Source: Pseudomonadota bacterium
Lineage (GTDB): Bacteria; Pseudomonadota; Gammaproteobacteria; Burkholderiales; Burkholderiaceae_B
DNA: 64,000 nucleotides
Assembly: GCA_023423975.1 (NCBI GenBank)
Contig: JAFAEO010000001.1
Span: 357,965 to 421,964, forward strand
Direction: 5' to 3'
Position 1 is the first letter of the stretch, and each line of letters opens with the position of its first letter. Below, piece after piece: positions 28,380 to 37,216 of the stretch. The translations under genes and the position numbers were made by a program. The notes under the pieces were generated by a model, which saw nothing but the letters and a program-made list of their open reading frames with translations, did no database searches and was not told the DNA's origin.

Positions 28380-29240
28380 TTAACTGTCGACATATTCGAA
28401 CTGGGCGCGCAGCATTTCATAGATATGAAGCGTCAGCGGGCTGATGGTGTCTTTGCGCGTGAGCAAGCGATACGTCACGAATGGCAATGGCGGCAAGCCC
28501 TCGGCCTCGCCCAGCACACGCATATCCGGGCCCAGAAATTCAACGCTTCTGACTGTCACCCCCAGCCCGGCGCGCACCGCCGCCTTGATTCCCACCAGCG
28601 AAGGGGCCAGGTAATTGATATGCCATTTTATCTGTGTGCCTTCCAGCGCGGAAAGCGCCAAGCGACGAAAAATGCTGGGTTCATCGGCAAGAATCAGCGG
28701 CAACGGGGCCCGGCGGTTATACGGAAAATCTGCGGCACATACCCATGCTGTCGGCGAAGTACGCAACACAAACCCGTTTAAGGCCGGATCATCGCGAGTT
28801 GAAATCGTCAAATCAATATCGCCGGCCTCCAGTGAAACCATGAGCGATGGGCTTCGATCCACCTGGATCTCCAGTTTTACTCTGGGCGCTTGCCGGGCAA
28901 TATAGGTCAGCATGAGCGGCAATATCGTGTCAGCCACATCCAGCGTTGCACCCAGACGAATGTGCCCTTCCATTTGCTGCTGACCAACGGTACGCAGCAC
29001 CTCGTCATTGATCGCCAGCAACCGCCTGCCATATTCGGCCAGTTGCTTGCCCTGCACGGTCATCACCAGCCGCCGACCTTTTTTCTGGAACAAGGGGTAA
29101 CCCATTTGCTGTTCCAGCTTTTGCATCTGCTGACTGATCGCCGACTGGGTCTTGAACAGGACCTGCGCTGCACCCGAGAATGTATTAGTTTTTTCGACAG
29201 TTACCAGGGTTCTCAGCAAGCCAAGATCCAGATTATTCAT
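28380..29240 (-). CDS. LysR-family regulator divergent from the thiol dioxygenase operon
   Basis: Protein of 286 residues starting MNNLDLGLLRTLVTV (ATG at 29240, with an AAGGG upstream). The helix-turn-helix is NTFSGAAQVLFKTQSAISQQMQKLE, then GYPLFQKKGRRLVMTVQGKQL. It belongs to the branch in which the first residues are followed by a transport/metabolism effector domain. It is divergent from the cysteine dioxygenase-like gene, and a CATAT-N11-ATATG box lies between them. It is therefore the likely activator of the sulfur operon; the effector may be a thiol or a sulfur intermediate. Confidence 0.86.
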   Translation of the reverse strand: MNNLDLGLLRTLVTVEKTNTFSGAAQVLFKTQSAISQQMQKLEQQMGYPLFQKKGRRLVMTVQGKQLAEYGRRLLAINDEVLRTVGQQQMEGHIRLGATLDVADTILPLMLTYIARQAPRVKLEIQVDRSPSLMVSLEAGDIDLTISTRDDPALNGFVLRTSPTAWVCAADFPYNRRAPLPLILADEPSIFRRLALSALEGTQIKWHINYLAPSLVGIKAAVRAGLGVTVRSVEFLGPDMRVLGEAEGLPPLPFVTYRLLTRKDTISPLTLHIYEMLRAQFEYVDS

Positions 29241-29290
29241 AGGGAATACCCTTAAAAACAAGCCCTTGAAAGAATACCGCTCATAGAGAA

Positions 29291-29311
29291 CATATTAGCA
29301 CTGCTTATATG
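29291..29311. promoter_or_regulatory. LysR-type T-N11-A box
   Basis: CATAT (29291-29295), 11 bases, ATATG (29307-29311): a perfect 5-bp inverted repeat of the classical LysR form. The centre at 29301 is about 64 bp before the predicted start of the dioxygenase transcript, the standard recognition position. A palindrome CTAATTAG at 29325-29332 lies nearer the promoter and could be an activation site. Confidence 0.6.
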
Positions 29312-29352
29312 ATTTCAAAAATTTCTAATTAGTAAAGACAGGTCGAACTATC

Positions 29353-29358
29353 TATACT
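29353..29358 (+). promoter_or_regulatory. Candidate -10 element of the thiol dioxygenase operon
   Basis: TATACT, with only a weak TTAGTA at -35 (18-base spacer), which is usual for a LysR-activated promoter. The AGGAG and ATG follow after a short leader. Confidence 0.45.
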
Positions 29359-29382
29359 TTGAAAAAATCACAGGAGAAATAA

Positions 29383-29973
29383 ATGAACGCAAAGCAAAAC
29401 AAGCAGGCTGCCATCCGGCAATTTATCAGTGTCGCCAAAGACCTCGGCCAGGATCAACTGGACCGGGAAAAGCTCGCCAAAATACGCGATGCCCTGATTG
29501 ATATTGCAGCCCATAAAGAATGGTGGGGACAGGACACTTACCCTGCGCCAACAGGCGAGGATCTGCAGGCGCGCTATCTGATTCATTCTGAGCCCGATAA
29601 CAGCTATGCGCTTTATCTGAACGTCATGAAGCCAGGGAAAAAAATTGTTCCACATAACCACACCACCTGGGCCTGTATTGCAGCAGTCGAAGGCGTGGAA
29701 AGCAATTATCTGTATGAACGCACCGACGATGGCAGCGTGCCGGGCCAAGCCACCGTTGTACAAACGGGAATGCAGGCTGTGGAGCCTGGCCATGGCATCG
29801 CCCTGATGCCCGATGACATTCATGCCGTGCGTATCGAAGACGACAATATCCGTCACCTGCATATGTATGGGCGAGCACTGGAAACCCTGACCGAACGCAT
29901 GGCCTTCGACACCACCAACAACACCTGCAAGATCATGGACGTAGGCGTCAAAACCCAGCGGAGCCAGGGCTGA
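29383..29973 (+). CDS. Cysteine dioxygenase-family thiol dioxygenase
   Basis: Cupin protein of 196 residues. Iron ligands are His91 and His93 in KKIVPHNHTTWACIAAVEG and His147 in LMPDDIHAVRIED, the three-histidine pattern of cysteine dioxygenases. Bacterial relatives oxidise cysteine to cysteine sulfinate or 3-mercaptopropionate to its sulfinate; the residue that separates the two (Arg or Gln near position 60) could not be aligned by eye. An AGGAG lies before the ATG. Its last base is shared with the start of the metC-like gene. The downstream genes point to cysteine or a related thiol as substrate. Confidence 0.85.
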   Translation: MNAKQNKQAAIRQFISVAKDLGQDQLDREKLAKIRDALIDIAAHKEWWGQDTYPAPTGEDLQARYLIHSEPDNSYALYLNVMKPGKKIVPHNHTTWACIAAVEGVESNYLYERTDDGSVPGQATVVQTGMQAVEPGHGIALMPDDIHAVRIEDDNIRHLHMYGRALETLTERMAFDTTNNTCKIMDVGVKTQRSQG

Positions 29974-31130
29974 TGTCAGCTGTCTCCAGAGCAACCCAAC
30001 TGGCCTCCCTGGGGCGTCCGGAATCTGGATGGGCCAATACGCCTATAGTCAAAGGTAGCACCTATCTTTTCGACAGCCTGGGCCAATGGCGCGCCGCGCG
30101 CGCGCAACGCGAGACCGACAGGGTACTGTCCTATGGAGCCCGCGGCAACGAAACCGTTTATGCGCTGGAAGATGCCATTACCGCAATTGAGAGCGGGTAT
30201 CGCAGCAAGCTTTTTCCAACCGGCCTGGCTGCGATTGCCACTACGCTGTTTGCATGCCTGAAATCGGGAGACCATTTGCTGATTTCAGACGGCGTCTATG
30301 AGCCAATGCGCCTGCTGTGTGAGACGCAGCTGGCCAAGTTTGGCGTCACGTACAGTGATTTTTCGCCCACTGATCCGCACTGGGACCGCCAGTTACGACC
30401 GGCGACAAAAATGGTCTATGTTGAATCTCCGGGTTCGCTGCTTTATGACATGCTTGATTTACCGGCACTGTCACGAGTATGCAAGCAACGCAATATCCTG
30501 CTTTGCGCAGACAACACATGGGGCTCGGGCATTAACTACCAGCCGCTCAATTTGGGTTGCGATATTTCGGTCGTGGCGGCTACCAAGTACCTTGGCGGTC
30601 ATTCAGATGTGATGATGGGCTCAGTCACGGCCAGCAAGGCCTGCTTTGCCCAGATAGAACAGGCCAGCATCAATCTTGGACAGACTGTATCGGCCGAAGA
30701 TGCCTTCCTGGTGCTGCGCGGGCTTCGCACGCTGGAACTGCGGCTGCAACGTCATGCCAGCAGCGCTCTGCACCTTGCCCAGTGGTTGAGCACGCATCAG
30801 GCTGTACGCAACGTGTTTCACCCGGCCCTGCAAGGGGATGCAAACCATGGTCTGTGGCAGCGAGATGCCACAGGTTCCAATGGGCTACTGACCATAGAAT
30901 TTGATCCCGCTCTGACCACGGAAAAAATCGAGCAAGCGATAGACGGGTTGCAACTGTTTGGCATCGGCTCGTCATGGGGAGGCTATGAAAGCCTGGTTCT
31001 GCCCGTCGACCCGCAGCGCACCAGGCTACGCGATAGCAAACATGGCTACCTCCTGCGCCTGCACATTGGCCTGGAAGATCCTGCGGACCTCATACGCGAT
31101 CTTGACAGCATGTTCAACCGCATCACATAA
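29973..31130 (+). CDS. metC: Cystathionine beta-lyase-like PLP enzyme
   Basis: Protein of 385 residues of the Cys/Met metabolism PLP family. The PLP-lysine is Lys205 in VVAATKYLGGHSDVMMG. Other family marks are SYGARGNETVYALEDAI, LFPTGLAAIATTL, YVESPGSLLYDMLD and LRLHIGLEDPADLIRDL. The Glu-Ser-Pro-Gly-Ser segment and the length fit MetC more than MetB. It would split cystathionine or cystine-type substrates to a thiol, pyruvate and ammonia. It overlaps the dioxygenase stop by one base (TGATG), so both are translated together. Confidence 0.84.
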   Translation: MSAVSRATQLASLGRPESGWANTPIVKGSTYLFDSLGQWRAARAQRETDRVLSYGARGNETVYALEDAITAIESGYRSKLFPTGLAAIATTLFACLKSGDHLLISDGVYEPMRLLCETQLAKFGVTYSDFSPTDPHWDRQLRPATKMVYVESPGSLLYDMLDLPALSRVCKQRNILLCADNTWGSGINYQPLNLGCDISVVAATKYLGGHSDVMMGSVTASKACFAQIEQASINLGQTVSAEDAFLVLRGLRTLELRLQRHASSALHLAQWLSTHQAVRNVFHPALQGDANHGLWQRDATGSNGLLTIEFDPALTTEKIEQAIDGLQLFGIGSSWGGYESLVLPVDPQRTRLRDSKHGYLLRLHIGLEDPADLIRDLDSMFNRIT

Positions 31131-31198
31131 GCGGGGCACGAGTCCGTCGCACCACTAATACTTATAAACCCTTTTCGAGCAAGGCACGAGAACTGACA

Positions 31199-32785
31199 AT
31201 GAAATATATCAACGCCCACGCGCTGAAAAAACAAATTCATGACGCCGATGAAATCGCAGTCCTGGACATACGTGAACATGGCCAATACGGAGAAAACCAT
31301 CTTTTTTTTGCGGTCTCTGTACCCTATAGCGCACTGGAGCTGGAAATCGCAAGACTGGTTCCCAGAAAAAATACCCGGATTGTGATGTACGGCAATAAGC
31401 ATGAAGATGAGATTGTCAAATGCGCGCATCTTGCCGCGACCGCACTGGGCTATACCGATATCAGCATCCTGCAAGACGGCGTACAGGGATGGCAAGCCGC
31501 AGGTTACGCCACATTCTCCGGCGTAAACCTGCCCAGCAAGACCTTTGGCGAACTGGCAGAACATGTTTACGACACACCAAGAATATCCGCACTGCAATTG
31601 CAAGCGCTGCTCGCGGATGACGGCAATAAAATCATTGTGCTTGATGGCCGCCCTGTGCCCGAATACAGGAAAATGAATATCCCGGGGTCAGTATGCTGTC
31701 CGAACGGCGAGCTGGCCCTGCGCGCCAGTGACCTTGCACCGGATCCTGAAACCACAATTGTCATCAATTGCGCAGGTCGCACACGCAGTATCGTGGGCGC
31801 ACAAACCCTGATCAATTTAGGCATTCCCAACAAAGTATACGCACTGGAGAATGGCACACAGGGCTGGTACCTGGCCGATCTGCCGCTGGAGCATCAGTCT
31901 GACAGGCTATACCCACCATCCATACCGGACAAGAACCTGCCGATATTGCAAAAGCGCTCGGCAGCGATAGCCAGTCGCCATAACGTTCAGGCGGTCGAGG
32001 CTGCGCAGGTAGCGCAATGGCTGGCTCAAACGGATCGCACAACCTTCCTGTGCGATATCAGAACGCCCGAAGAGCATGCGCAAGACAAGCTTCCTGCCAA
32101 CGTGCAACACACCCCAGGCGGCCAGCTTATCCAGGCGACCGACGAATATGTGGGCGTCAGAAAATCCCGGCTGGTGCTCCTGGATTTTGACGGTGTGCGC
32201 GCCCCGGTCATTGCAAGCTGGCTCAGGCAACTGGGCTGGGAGGTGTATCTCCTGACGCGCCCGGAAGATCTGCAGGCTACAGCTGCGGCTGCGGAGCAAC
32301 GCCCGGCTCTGCGCAACACAACCGTGATTGCCAACGAACAGATCGCACCATTTGTCATCGCCCATCCTGCGGCACAGATCATCGATACCCGGCCCAGTAT
32401 GCAATTTCGAAAACTGCGGTTAGCAGGCGCAACCTGGGCCATCCGTCCAACGATAGCGGCGGTTGCGCCCAAGGACAAAGACAAAGCGATTCTGCTCATT
32501 GGCGAGCGACCGGAAAAACTGCACATTCTTGCGGCAGACCTGGAGCGCGCAGGACACACCCGAATTTATTCTGCCTGCATGGACAATGAACAGATCATCC
32601 AAAGCGGCCTTGCAGTGAGCACGTACGAAACTGTACTGCCAGATGAACAATGTATTGATTTTTTGTTTTTTGTTCACGACCGTCATCAGGGAAACAAGGA
32701 AGCAGCAAGAAAATATCTCGAATGGGAAACCAATCTCATATCGCAGATCGACGACCTGGAACGCCAGACGTTCTCATTTGACTAA
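31199..32785 (+). CDS. Four-domain rhodanese-like protein
   Basis: Protein of 528 residues built of four rhodanese modules (about 1-105, 125-240, 255-365, 370-480) and a helical tail. Only the second has a catalytic loop: NCAGRTRS with Cys191. The first has MYGNKHED, the third DFDGVRAP and the fourth GERPEKL at that place, so these three are probably inactive and structural or regulatory. Each module still has its D-R motif (DIREHGQYG, DGRPVPEY, DIRTPEEH, DTRPSMQF). Rhodaneses move sulfane sulfur from thiosulfate or persulfide to an acceptor. It lies between the MetC-like gene and the amino-acid ABC transporter and probably handles sulfur released there. Confidence 0.82.
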   Translation: MKYINAHALKKQIHDADEIAVLDIREHGQYGENHLFFAVSVPYSALELEIARLVPRKNTRIVMYGNKHEDEIVKCAHLAATALGYTDISILQDGVQGWQAAGYATFSGVNLPSKTFGELAEHVYDTPRISALQLQALLADDGNKIIVLDGRPVPEYRKMNIPGSVCCPNGELALRASDLAPDPETTIVINCAGRTRSIVGAQTLINLGIPNKVYALENGTQGWYLADLPLEHQSDRLYPPSIPDKNLPILQKRSAAIASRHNVQAVEAAQVAQWLAQTDRTTFLCDIRTPEEHAQDKLPANVQHTPGGQLIQATDEYVGVRKSRLVLLDFDGVRAPVIASWLRQLGWEVYLLTRPEDLQATAAAAEQRPALRNTTVIANEQIAPFVIAHPAAQIIDTRPSMQFRKLRLAGATWAIRPTIAAVAPKDKDKAILLIGERPEKLHILAADLERAGHTRIYSACMDNEQIIQSGLAVSTYETVLPDEQCIDFLFFVHDRHQGNKEAARKYLEWETNLISQIDDLERQTFSFD

Positions 32786-32804
32786 AACACCACTGGAGCG
32801 AACG

Positions 32805-33686
32805 ATGAAGAGACAAAACCGCAGCACCCTCACAAACCCTGCGTTCGGCAGCAAGCATGCATGGCTGATGATTGCCTTGCTGGCCGCAACATGGAGCAGC
32901 AGTGCCTTTGCCAACCGCCTTGCCGATATCAAAAGCCGTGGCACCTTGATTTGCGGAACTCAAAATGCCAGTTCTCCCTACGGCTATCAGGACCCCAAGC
33001 AACGTAAGTATGTCGGGTACGACGTCGATATCTGCCAGGCGCTTGCCAGCGAACTTGGCGTCAAACTGCAGCATAAGCCGCTGTCCACCGAGGCCCGCAT
33101 CCCCGAAGTAAAGATGGGACGTGTAGACATTGTGGCCGGATCAGTGGCCTGGCTGCCCAAACGCGCCGAAGAAGTCGACTTCAGCTTGCAGTATCTACAG
33201 GGAAATATCAAGGTACTGGTCAAGAAAGAATCTGGCATCAAAACGCTGGCTGACCTGGCGGGAAAAAAAGTCTGCGCGTCATCGGGCTCCAGCTCGGCGG
33301 CCATTGCGCAAAAAACCTTGCCCAAGGCAGACGTTCTTACTTACCAGAACATCTCTCAATGTTATCTGGGCTTGCAGAATGACAAAGTCCAGGCAATGAC
33401 CGCGGGAGAACTGGTATTGCTGCGGTTTGCCAATGACTCTCAGAAAACCGATACGCCAGCCGTGCTACTGGATGAACCCACGGCCACAGAGCATATCGGT
33501 ATTATCATGAACAAGGGCGAGCCCGAACTGAAAGCCGCAGTGGACAAAGCGCTGACCGCGATGGAAAAATCCGGCGAGCTGGACACCATATTCAATAAAT
33601 GGCTCGGCAACGACTCCATCTACAAGCTGACACGCTCGTTCAAAGTGGTGCCCGTTGCCCAATTGGATACCGGCACGAAGAAATAA
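32805..33686 (+). CDS. Amino-acid ABC transporter substrate-binding protein
   Basis: Protein of 293 residues from the ATG at 32805 with GGAG upstream; the longer frame reads into the rhodanese gene. The signal peptide (about 1-36) ends SSSAFA. SBP family 3 marks: GTLICGTQNASSPYGYQD, YVGYDVDICQALASELGV, LADLAGKKVCASSGSSSAAIAQ. It binds a polar amino acid; because of the neighbouring dioxygenase and lyase genes, cystine, cysteine or a related thiol acid is the likely ligand. It forms a four-gene importer with the two permeases and the ATPase. Confidence 0.87.
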   Translation: MKRQNRSTLTNPAFGSKHAWLMIALLAATWSSSAFANRLADIKSRGTLICGTQNASSPYGYQDPKQRKYVGYDVDICQALASELGVKLQHKPLSTEARIPEVKMGRVDIVAGSVAWLPKRAEEVDFSLQYLQGNIKVLVKKESGIKTLADLAGKKVCASSGSSSAAIAQKTLPKADVLTYQNISQCYLGLQNDKVQAMTAGELVLLRFANDSQKTDTPAVLLDEPTATEHIGIIMNKGEPELKAAVDKALTAMEKSGELDTIFNKWLGNDSIYKLTRSFKVVPVAQLDTGTKK

Positions 33687-33750
33687 TATCAACCCTGTGA
33701 TATTGAGGCGACCGGCGCGTGGCGGTGTCCACGCAGGTAATACACCCACC

Positions 33751-33788
33751 AGGAGGATCCGGGAACGACCATTCCCGGGCTTACCATG
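33751..33788 (+). promoter_or_regulatory. Ribosome-binding site separated from its start codon by a hairpin
   Basis: A strong AGGAGG at 33751-33756 lies 29 bases before the ATG at 33786, too far for direct use. Between them CCGGGAA (33759-33765) and TTCCCGG (33772-33778) form a 7-bp stem with a 6-base loop. When folded, the distance from SD to ATG falls to about nine bases. No in-frame ATG, GTG or TTG lies closer to the SD. Confidence 0.5.
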
Positions 33789-34481
33789 AATTTTTCGCTT
33801 TCCCTGCTCTCCGATCCTGAAACCGTTGCACTATTGTTAACAGGCCTGTCAGTGACCTTGCGACTTTTTTTCGGGGCACTTGTCTGCGGCTTTGTTGTGG
33901 CCTTGCTACTGACCGCGGCCAACCTCATCCCATCGCGTATCGTGCGGGGCATTATCAGTCTGTATGTGGAATATCACAGGAATGTGCCCACTGTTGTGCA
34001 GATCATGGTGTGGTATTTCGGCATGCCAGAGATTTTGCCCAAAGCGCTGAAGACGTGGATCAACCAGGGAAATTCAGAGTTTTCCTTTGCGTTGATCGCT
34101 TTATCCCTGAATGTCAGCGCCTATTATTACGAGGACATTCGTTCAGGCATCAAGGCCATCGCCGGCACGCAACTCGAAGCGGCCAGGGCGGTTGGTTTGA
34201 GTTCAGTACAGGCGCTGCAGTGCGTCGTGCTGCCGCAGGCGGTACGTATCGCCGTGCCTCCCATCATCAACCGCTCCCTGATTTTGTTCAAGGACACAAG
34301 CCTGGCCATGGTCATCGGCGTGACCGAGCTGACGTATCAGGTCAAGCGCATTGAAAACATTACCTTCCAGACTTTCCAGATCTTTCTGATTTCGACAGTC
34401 CTTTACCTGGCCATTTCCTTGCTGATTGCCCTGCTTGGCGCGCAGATCGCCCGCCGCTACCCGGCAAATTTCAGAAGATAG
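33786..34481 (+). CDS. Amino-acid ABC transporter permease (first)
   Basis: Inner-membrane permease of 231 residues of the His/Glu/Gln/Arg/opine type, about five transmembrane segments. The family opening LLLTGLSVTLRLFFGALVCG and the EAA cytoplasmic loop EAARAVGLSSVQALQCVVLPQAVR are clear. It pairs with the second permease to form the pore. Translation seems to use the hairpin-spaced ribosome-binding site described at 33751. The spacing of 12 bp to the next gene shows co-transcription. Confidence 0.86.
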   Translation: MNFSLSLLSDPETVALLLTGLSVTLRLFFGALVCGFVVALLLTAANLIPSRIVRGIISLYVEYHRNVPTVVQIMVWYFGMPEILPKALKTWINQGNSEFSFALIALSLNVSAYYYEDIRSGIKAIAGTQLEAARAVGLSSVQALQCVVLPQAVRIAVPPIINRSLILFKDTSLAMVIGVTELTYQVKRIENITFQTFQIFLISTVLYLAISLLIALLGAQIARRYPANFRR

Positions 34482-34493
34482 GAGCACGTTTAT

Positions 34494-35189
34494 ATGTATG
34501 ACTTTATCGATACCTACGGCATGATGTTCCTGGTGGGGTCCTGGCCGGGCGGCCCCATTGGCGGCTTTGCCGGAACACTGATTCTGGCCGCGCTCAGCCT
34601 GTCTGCTGCATTTCCGATCGCGCTGCTGATCGGCACCGGCAGGACCTGCGAAATAAAGATTATTCGTGCCCTGTCCACCATATGGGTTTATGTATTTCGC
34701 TCTATCCCCCTGATCATGATCATCTTCTGGGCCTATTTTCTGCTGCCAGCCATCATGGAGACAGAGATCCCACCGTTCTGGACGGCTGTGTCGGCCATTG
34801 TCATCTATGAATCGGCCTTCCTGGCCGAGATCATTCGCGGCGGATTGCAGGCGCTGCCGGCCGGCCAGGTAGAGGCCGCAAGAGCCATGGGGCTGGGTTA
34901 TTTTCAAACCCTGTTTACCATCCAGATTCCGCAGGCGTTGACCAATATGATTCCGTCCCTTTTGAATCAATTTGTCTCAACGATCAAGGCTACCTCTATC
35001 GTTTATATCATCGGCGTCAATGAAGCGGCTTTTTCAGCGCAACAAATCAACAGTATTGAATTGACAGGGACGCTACGCACCTATCTTGTATTGGCGCTGT
35101 TTTATTTTTTCATATGCGCACTGCTTTCCAGACTGGCAAAAATCCTGGAAACCCATCTGAATGCCAAACGCCTGGGCACTGCAACCTGA
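34494..35189 (+). CDS. Amino-acid ABC transporter permease (second)
   Basis: Permease of 231 residues with the same architecture: GFAGTLILAALSLSAAFPIALL, then RSIPLIMIIFWAYFLLP, and the EAA loop EAARAMGLGYFQTLFTIQIPQAL. An AGGAG lies 9 bases before the ATG. Heterodimer with the permease upstream; energised by the ATPase downstream. Substrate as for the binding protein: probably a cystine-like amino acid, inferred from the operon. Confidence 0.86.
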   Translation: MYDFIDTYGMMFLVGSWPGGPIGGFAGTLILAALSLSAAFPIALLIGTGRTCEIKIIRALSTIWVYVFRSIPLIMIIFWAYFLLPAIMETEIPPFWTAVSAIVIYESAFLAEIIRGGLQALPAGQVEAARAMGLGYFQTLFTIQIPQALTNMIPSLLNQFVSTIKATSIVYIIGVNEAAFSAQQINSIELTGTLRTYLVLALFYFFICALLSRLAKILETHLNAKRLGTAT

Positions 35190-35210
35190 CCCATACTTAC
35201 GGAGACAATC

Positions 35211-35936
35211 ATGATCAAGTTTGAACACGTCAACAAATGGTATAAAAATTACCATGCCTTGCGCGATATCAATGGGCAAATCAATACCGGTGAAGTGGTG
35301 GTGGTTTGCGGGCCTTCGGGGTCCGGCAAATCAACCATGATCCGCACGATCAACAAGCTGGAAGACATTGCCAGCGGTTCGATCAGCATCGAGGGCCAAT
35401 GCATCAACGACAAAAGCGTCAATATTAATCAGTTGCGCGCCAAGATCGGTTTTGTCTTTCAGCATTTCAATCTTTTTCCGCATCTGTCGGTAAAGGATAA
35501 CGTGGCCTTATCTCCGATTAAAGTCGCGGGGCAATCCAGACAGCAAGCCTATGAGACTGCAGAAGCCTTGCTGGACAAAGTGGGCCTATATGCCAAGAAA
35601 GATGAAATGCCGGCCAATCTTTCGGGCGGGCAACAGCAGCGAGTGGCCATTGCCCGGGCGCTTGCACAGCAGCCGCCTGTCATTTTGTTTGACGAACCGA
35701 CCAGTGCTCTTGACCCTGAAATGGTAGGTGAAGTGTTAACCGTGATGAAAAAACTGGCTGCCGACGGCATGACAATGGTTTGCGTAACCCATGAAATGAA
35801 TTTTGCCCGGGAGGTGGCCGATCGGATCTGGTTTATGGATCAGGGCCAGCTTCTGGAGGACGCAACATCAGGCGCCTTCTTCTCCCAGGCCACGCATGAG
35901 CGCGCCCGCAAATTCATGGCCGATATATTGCATTAA
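35211..35936 (+). CDS. Amino-acid ABC transporter ATP-binding protein
   Basis: ATPase of 241 residues of the GlnQ/HisP/ArtP branch. Walker A GPSGSGKST, Q-loop VFQHFNLFPHLSV, signature NLSGGQQQRVAIARAL, Walker B VILFDEPTSALDPEM, H-loop VTHEMNFAREVADR. It is the last gene of the sulfur operon that starts with the thiol dioxygenase. A GGAG precedes the ATG. No MetI/MetN-type regulatory extension is present. Confidence 0.9.
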   Translation: MIKFEHVNKWYKNYHALRDINGQINTGEVVVVCGPSGSGKSTMIRTINKLEDIASGSISIEGQCINDKSVNINQLRAKIGFVFQHFNLFPHLSVKDNVALSPIKVAGQSRQQAYETAEALLDKVGLYAKKDEMPANLSGGQQQRVAIARALAQQPPVILFDEPTSALDPEMVGEVLTVMKKLAADGMTMVCVTHEMNFAREVADRIWFMDQGQLLEDATSGAFFSQATHERARKFMADILH

Positions 35937-36088
35937 GCTATTGTTTGCACACACGCCTATTGGTCTGTCGACCGCAATAGTTTTGCTCAACCGACGCTCG
36001 CTGAAAACACCCGAGCGCCTGAAGCACGCCGCGCAAAGATCTGAATCTATATAAAGGCTCAACTTATGCGCGCGCGTCTACCCGGGGC

Positions 36089-37171
36089 TTACTCGACCAT
36101 TTCGGTATTTTCGCCTGCCAGCAGTTTCTTATAATGAATGGACGGCAGTTCACTCAAAGGTTGCCGGTATTGGCTCCACAGACGGCGGTCTTCTTCCGTA
36201 TGAAAAATCTGCTTTTGCGGCATGGCCGGCCACTGCTTGACCTGCAGCCATAAGCGTAACAGATGACGTCTATCCTGCAGCTCCTTTGCATCCTGGTAGT
36301 CGGTGCGGCCATGCACCATCATGCGATTATTCAGAAACTGGATATCACCTTCTTTGAAACCCATATCCAGATACAGTTCCGGCGATGCCGATACTTTGCG
36401 AACACGATACAACGCTTCTGACTCTTTGGCCGTGTACTCACATTTGCCGCTTTTTTCCGCCAGGCGCGCATAACCGGTGGGCAGATAGCATGTGATTTGC
36501 CCATTCTCTTCATGGAAAAACGGAACGCGATGTTCGCTGAAAGTGCGGGTTGCGCGCCGACCATCCTCGTCCGTTCGCTTCAGATACAGCCCCTCTTCCA
36601 GTATTTCCAGCAAATCGGGATGCTTCTCCAGCATCTCGTTGTATACGGCAAGCGCACTGGAGATCCGGCTTTCACCGCCCGAGATGGCTGACTTCAGGCA
36701 CATCAGGCCGATGATATCGCAAGAATCGGTATGCATCAGTTGGCCGCCCCCCTTGCGATAACCGCGCGACTTGGGTTCATAATCGCTCACATCCATGACG
36801 TGCCCGAGAATATCGCCCAAATACGACTGGGTCATCGGCGTCCCGATATAGGATCCCAGTCCGAAGTAAATACGCGTCATTTGATCGTCTGTATATTTAT
36901 CCCGGGGTAGCCCGCGCAACATGAGAAATCCCCTGCCCTCGCTCAAACGCTGGGGAATATTGCGCATCAATGCTCCCACTTTATTCAGTGGAAAATTCTC
37001 GGGCGTGATATCGGGAAAATCGACGTTTCCATGTGATAACAGATGTGTCAGGGCCTGCTCAATTTCAGCAAGCTCGGTCTCACTAAAAACGTGCAAACCT
37101 TCCTTCATCCAATCAATTTCCGGCCCTCTCCAGGCACCTGCCGACTCTATTTTTTTGCCAATTCTAGCCAT
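36089..37171 (-). CDS. TauD/TfdA-family Fe(II)/2-oxoglutarate dioxygenase
   Basis: Protein of 360 residues from the ATG at 37171, with GGAGAG upstream; the frame to 37216 adds an unsupported leader. The iron-binding facial triad is visible: His147 and Asp149 in LMHTDSCDIIGL, and His287 in NNRMMVHGRTDY; an Arg for 2-oxoglutarate follows in RRHLLRLWLQV. The family hydroxylates and often cleaves sulfonates, aryloxyacids or similar. It lies 45 bp after a class III CoA-transferase gene, an unusual pairing, and both are divergent from an IclR regulator. The substrate is unknown. Confidence 0.83.
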   Translation of the reverse strand: MARIGKKIESAGAWRGPEIDWMKEGLHVFSETELAEIEQALTHLLSHGNVDFPDITPENFPLNKVGALMRNIPQRLSEGRGFLMLRGLPRDKYTDDQMTRIYFGLGSYIGTPMTQSYLGDILGHVMDVSDYEPKSRGYRKGGGQLMHTDSCDIIGLMCLKSAISGGESRISSALAVYNEMLEKHPDLLEILEEGLYLKRTDEDGRRATRTFSEHRVPFFHEENGQITCYLPTGYARLAEKSGKCEYTAKESEALYRVRKVSASPELYLDMGFKEGDIQFLNNRMMVHGRTDYQDAKELQDRRHLLRLWLQVKQWPAMPQKQIFHTEEDRRLWSQYRQPLSELPSIHYKKLLAGENTEMVE

Positions 37172-37216
37172 TGTTCTCTCCAAATCAGTGTTGTTCAAAA
37201 CTGGTTGCCTGCGCAA

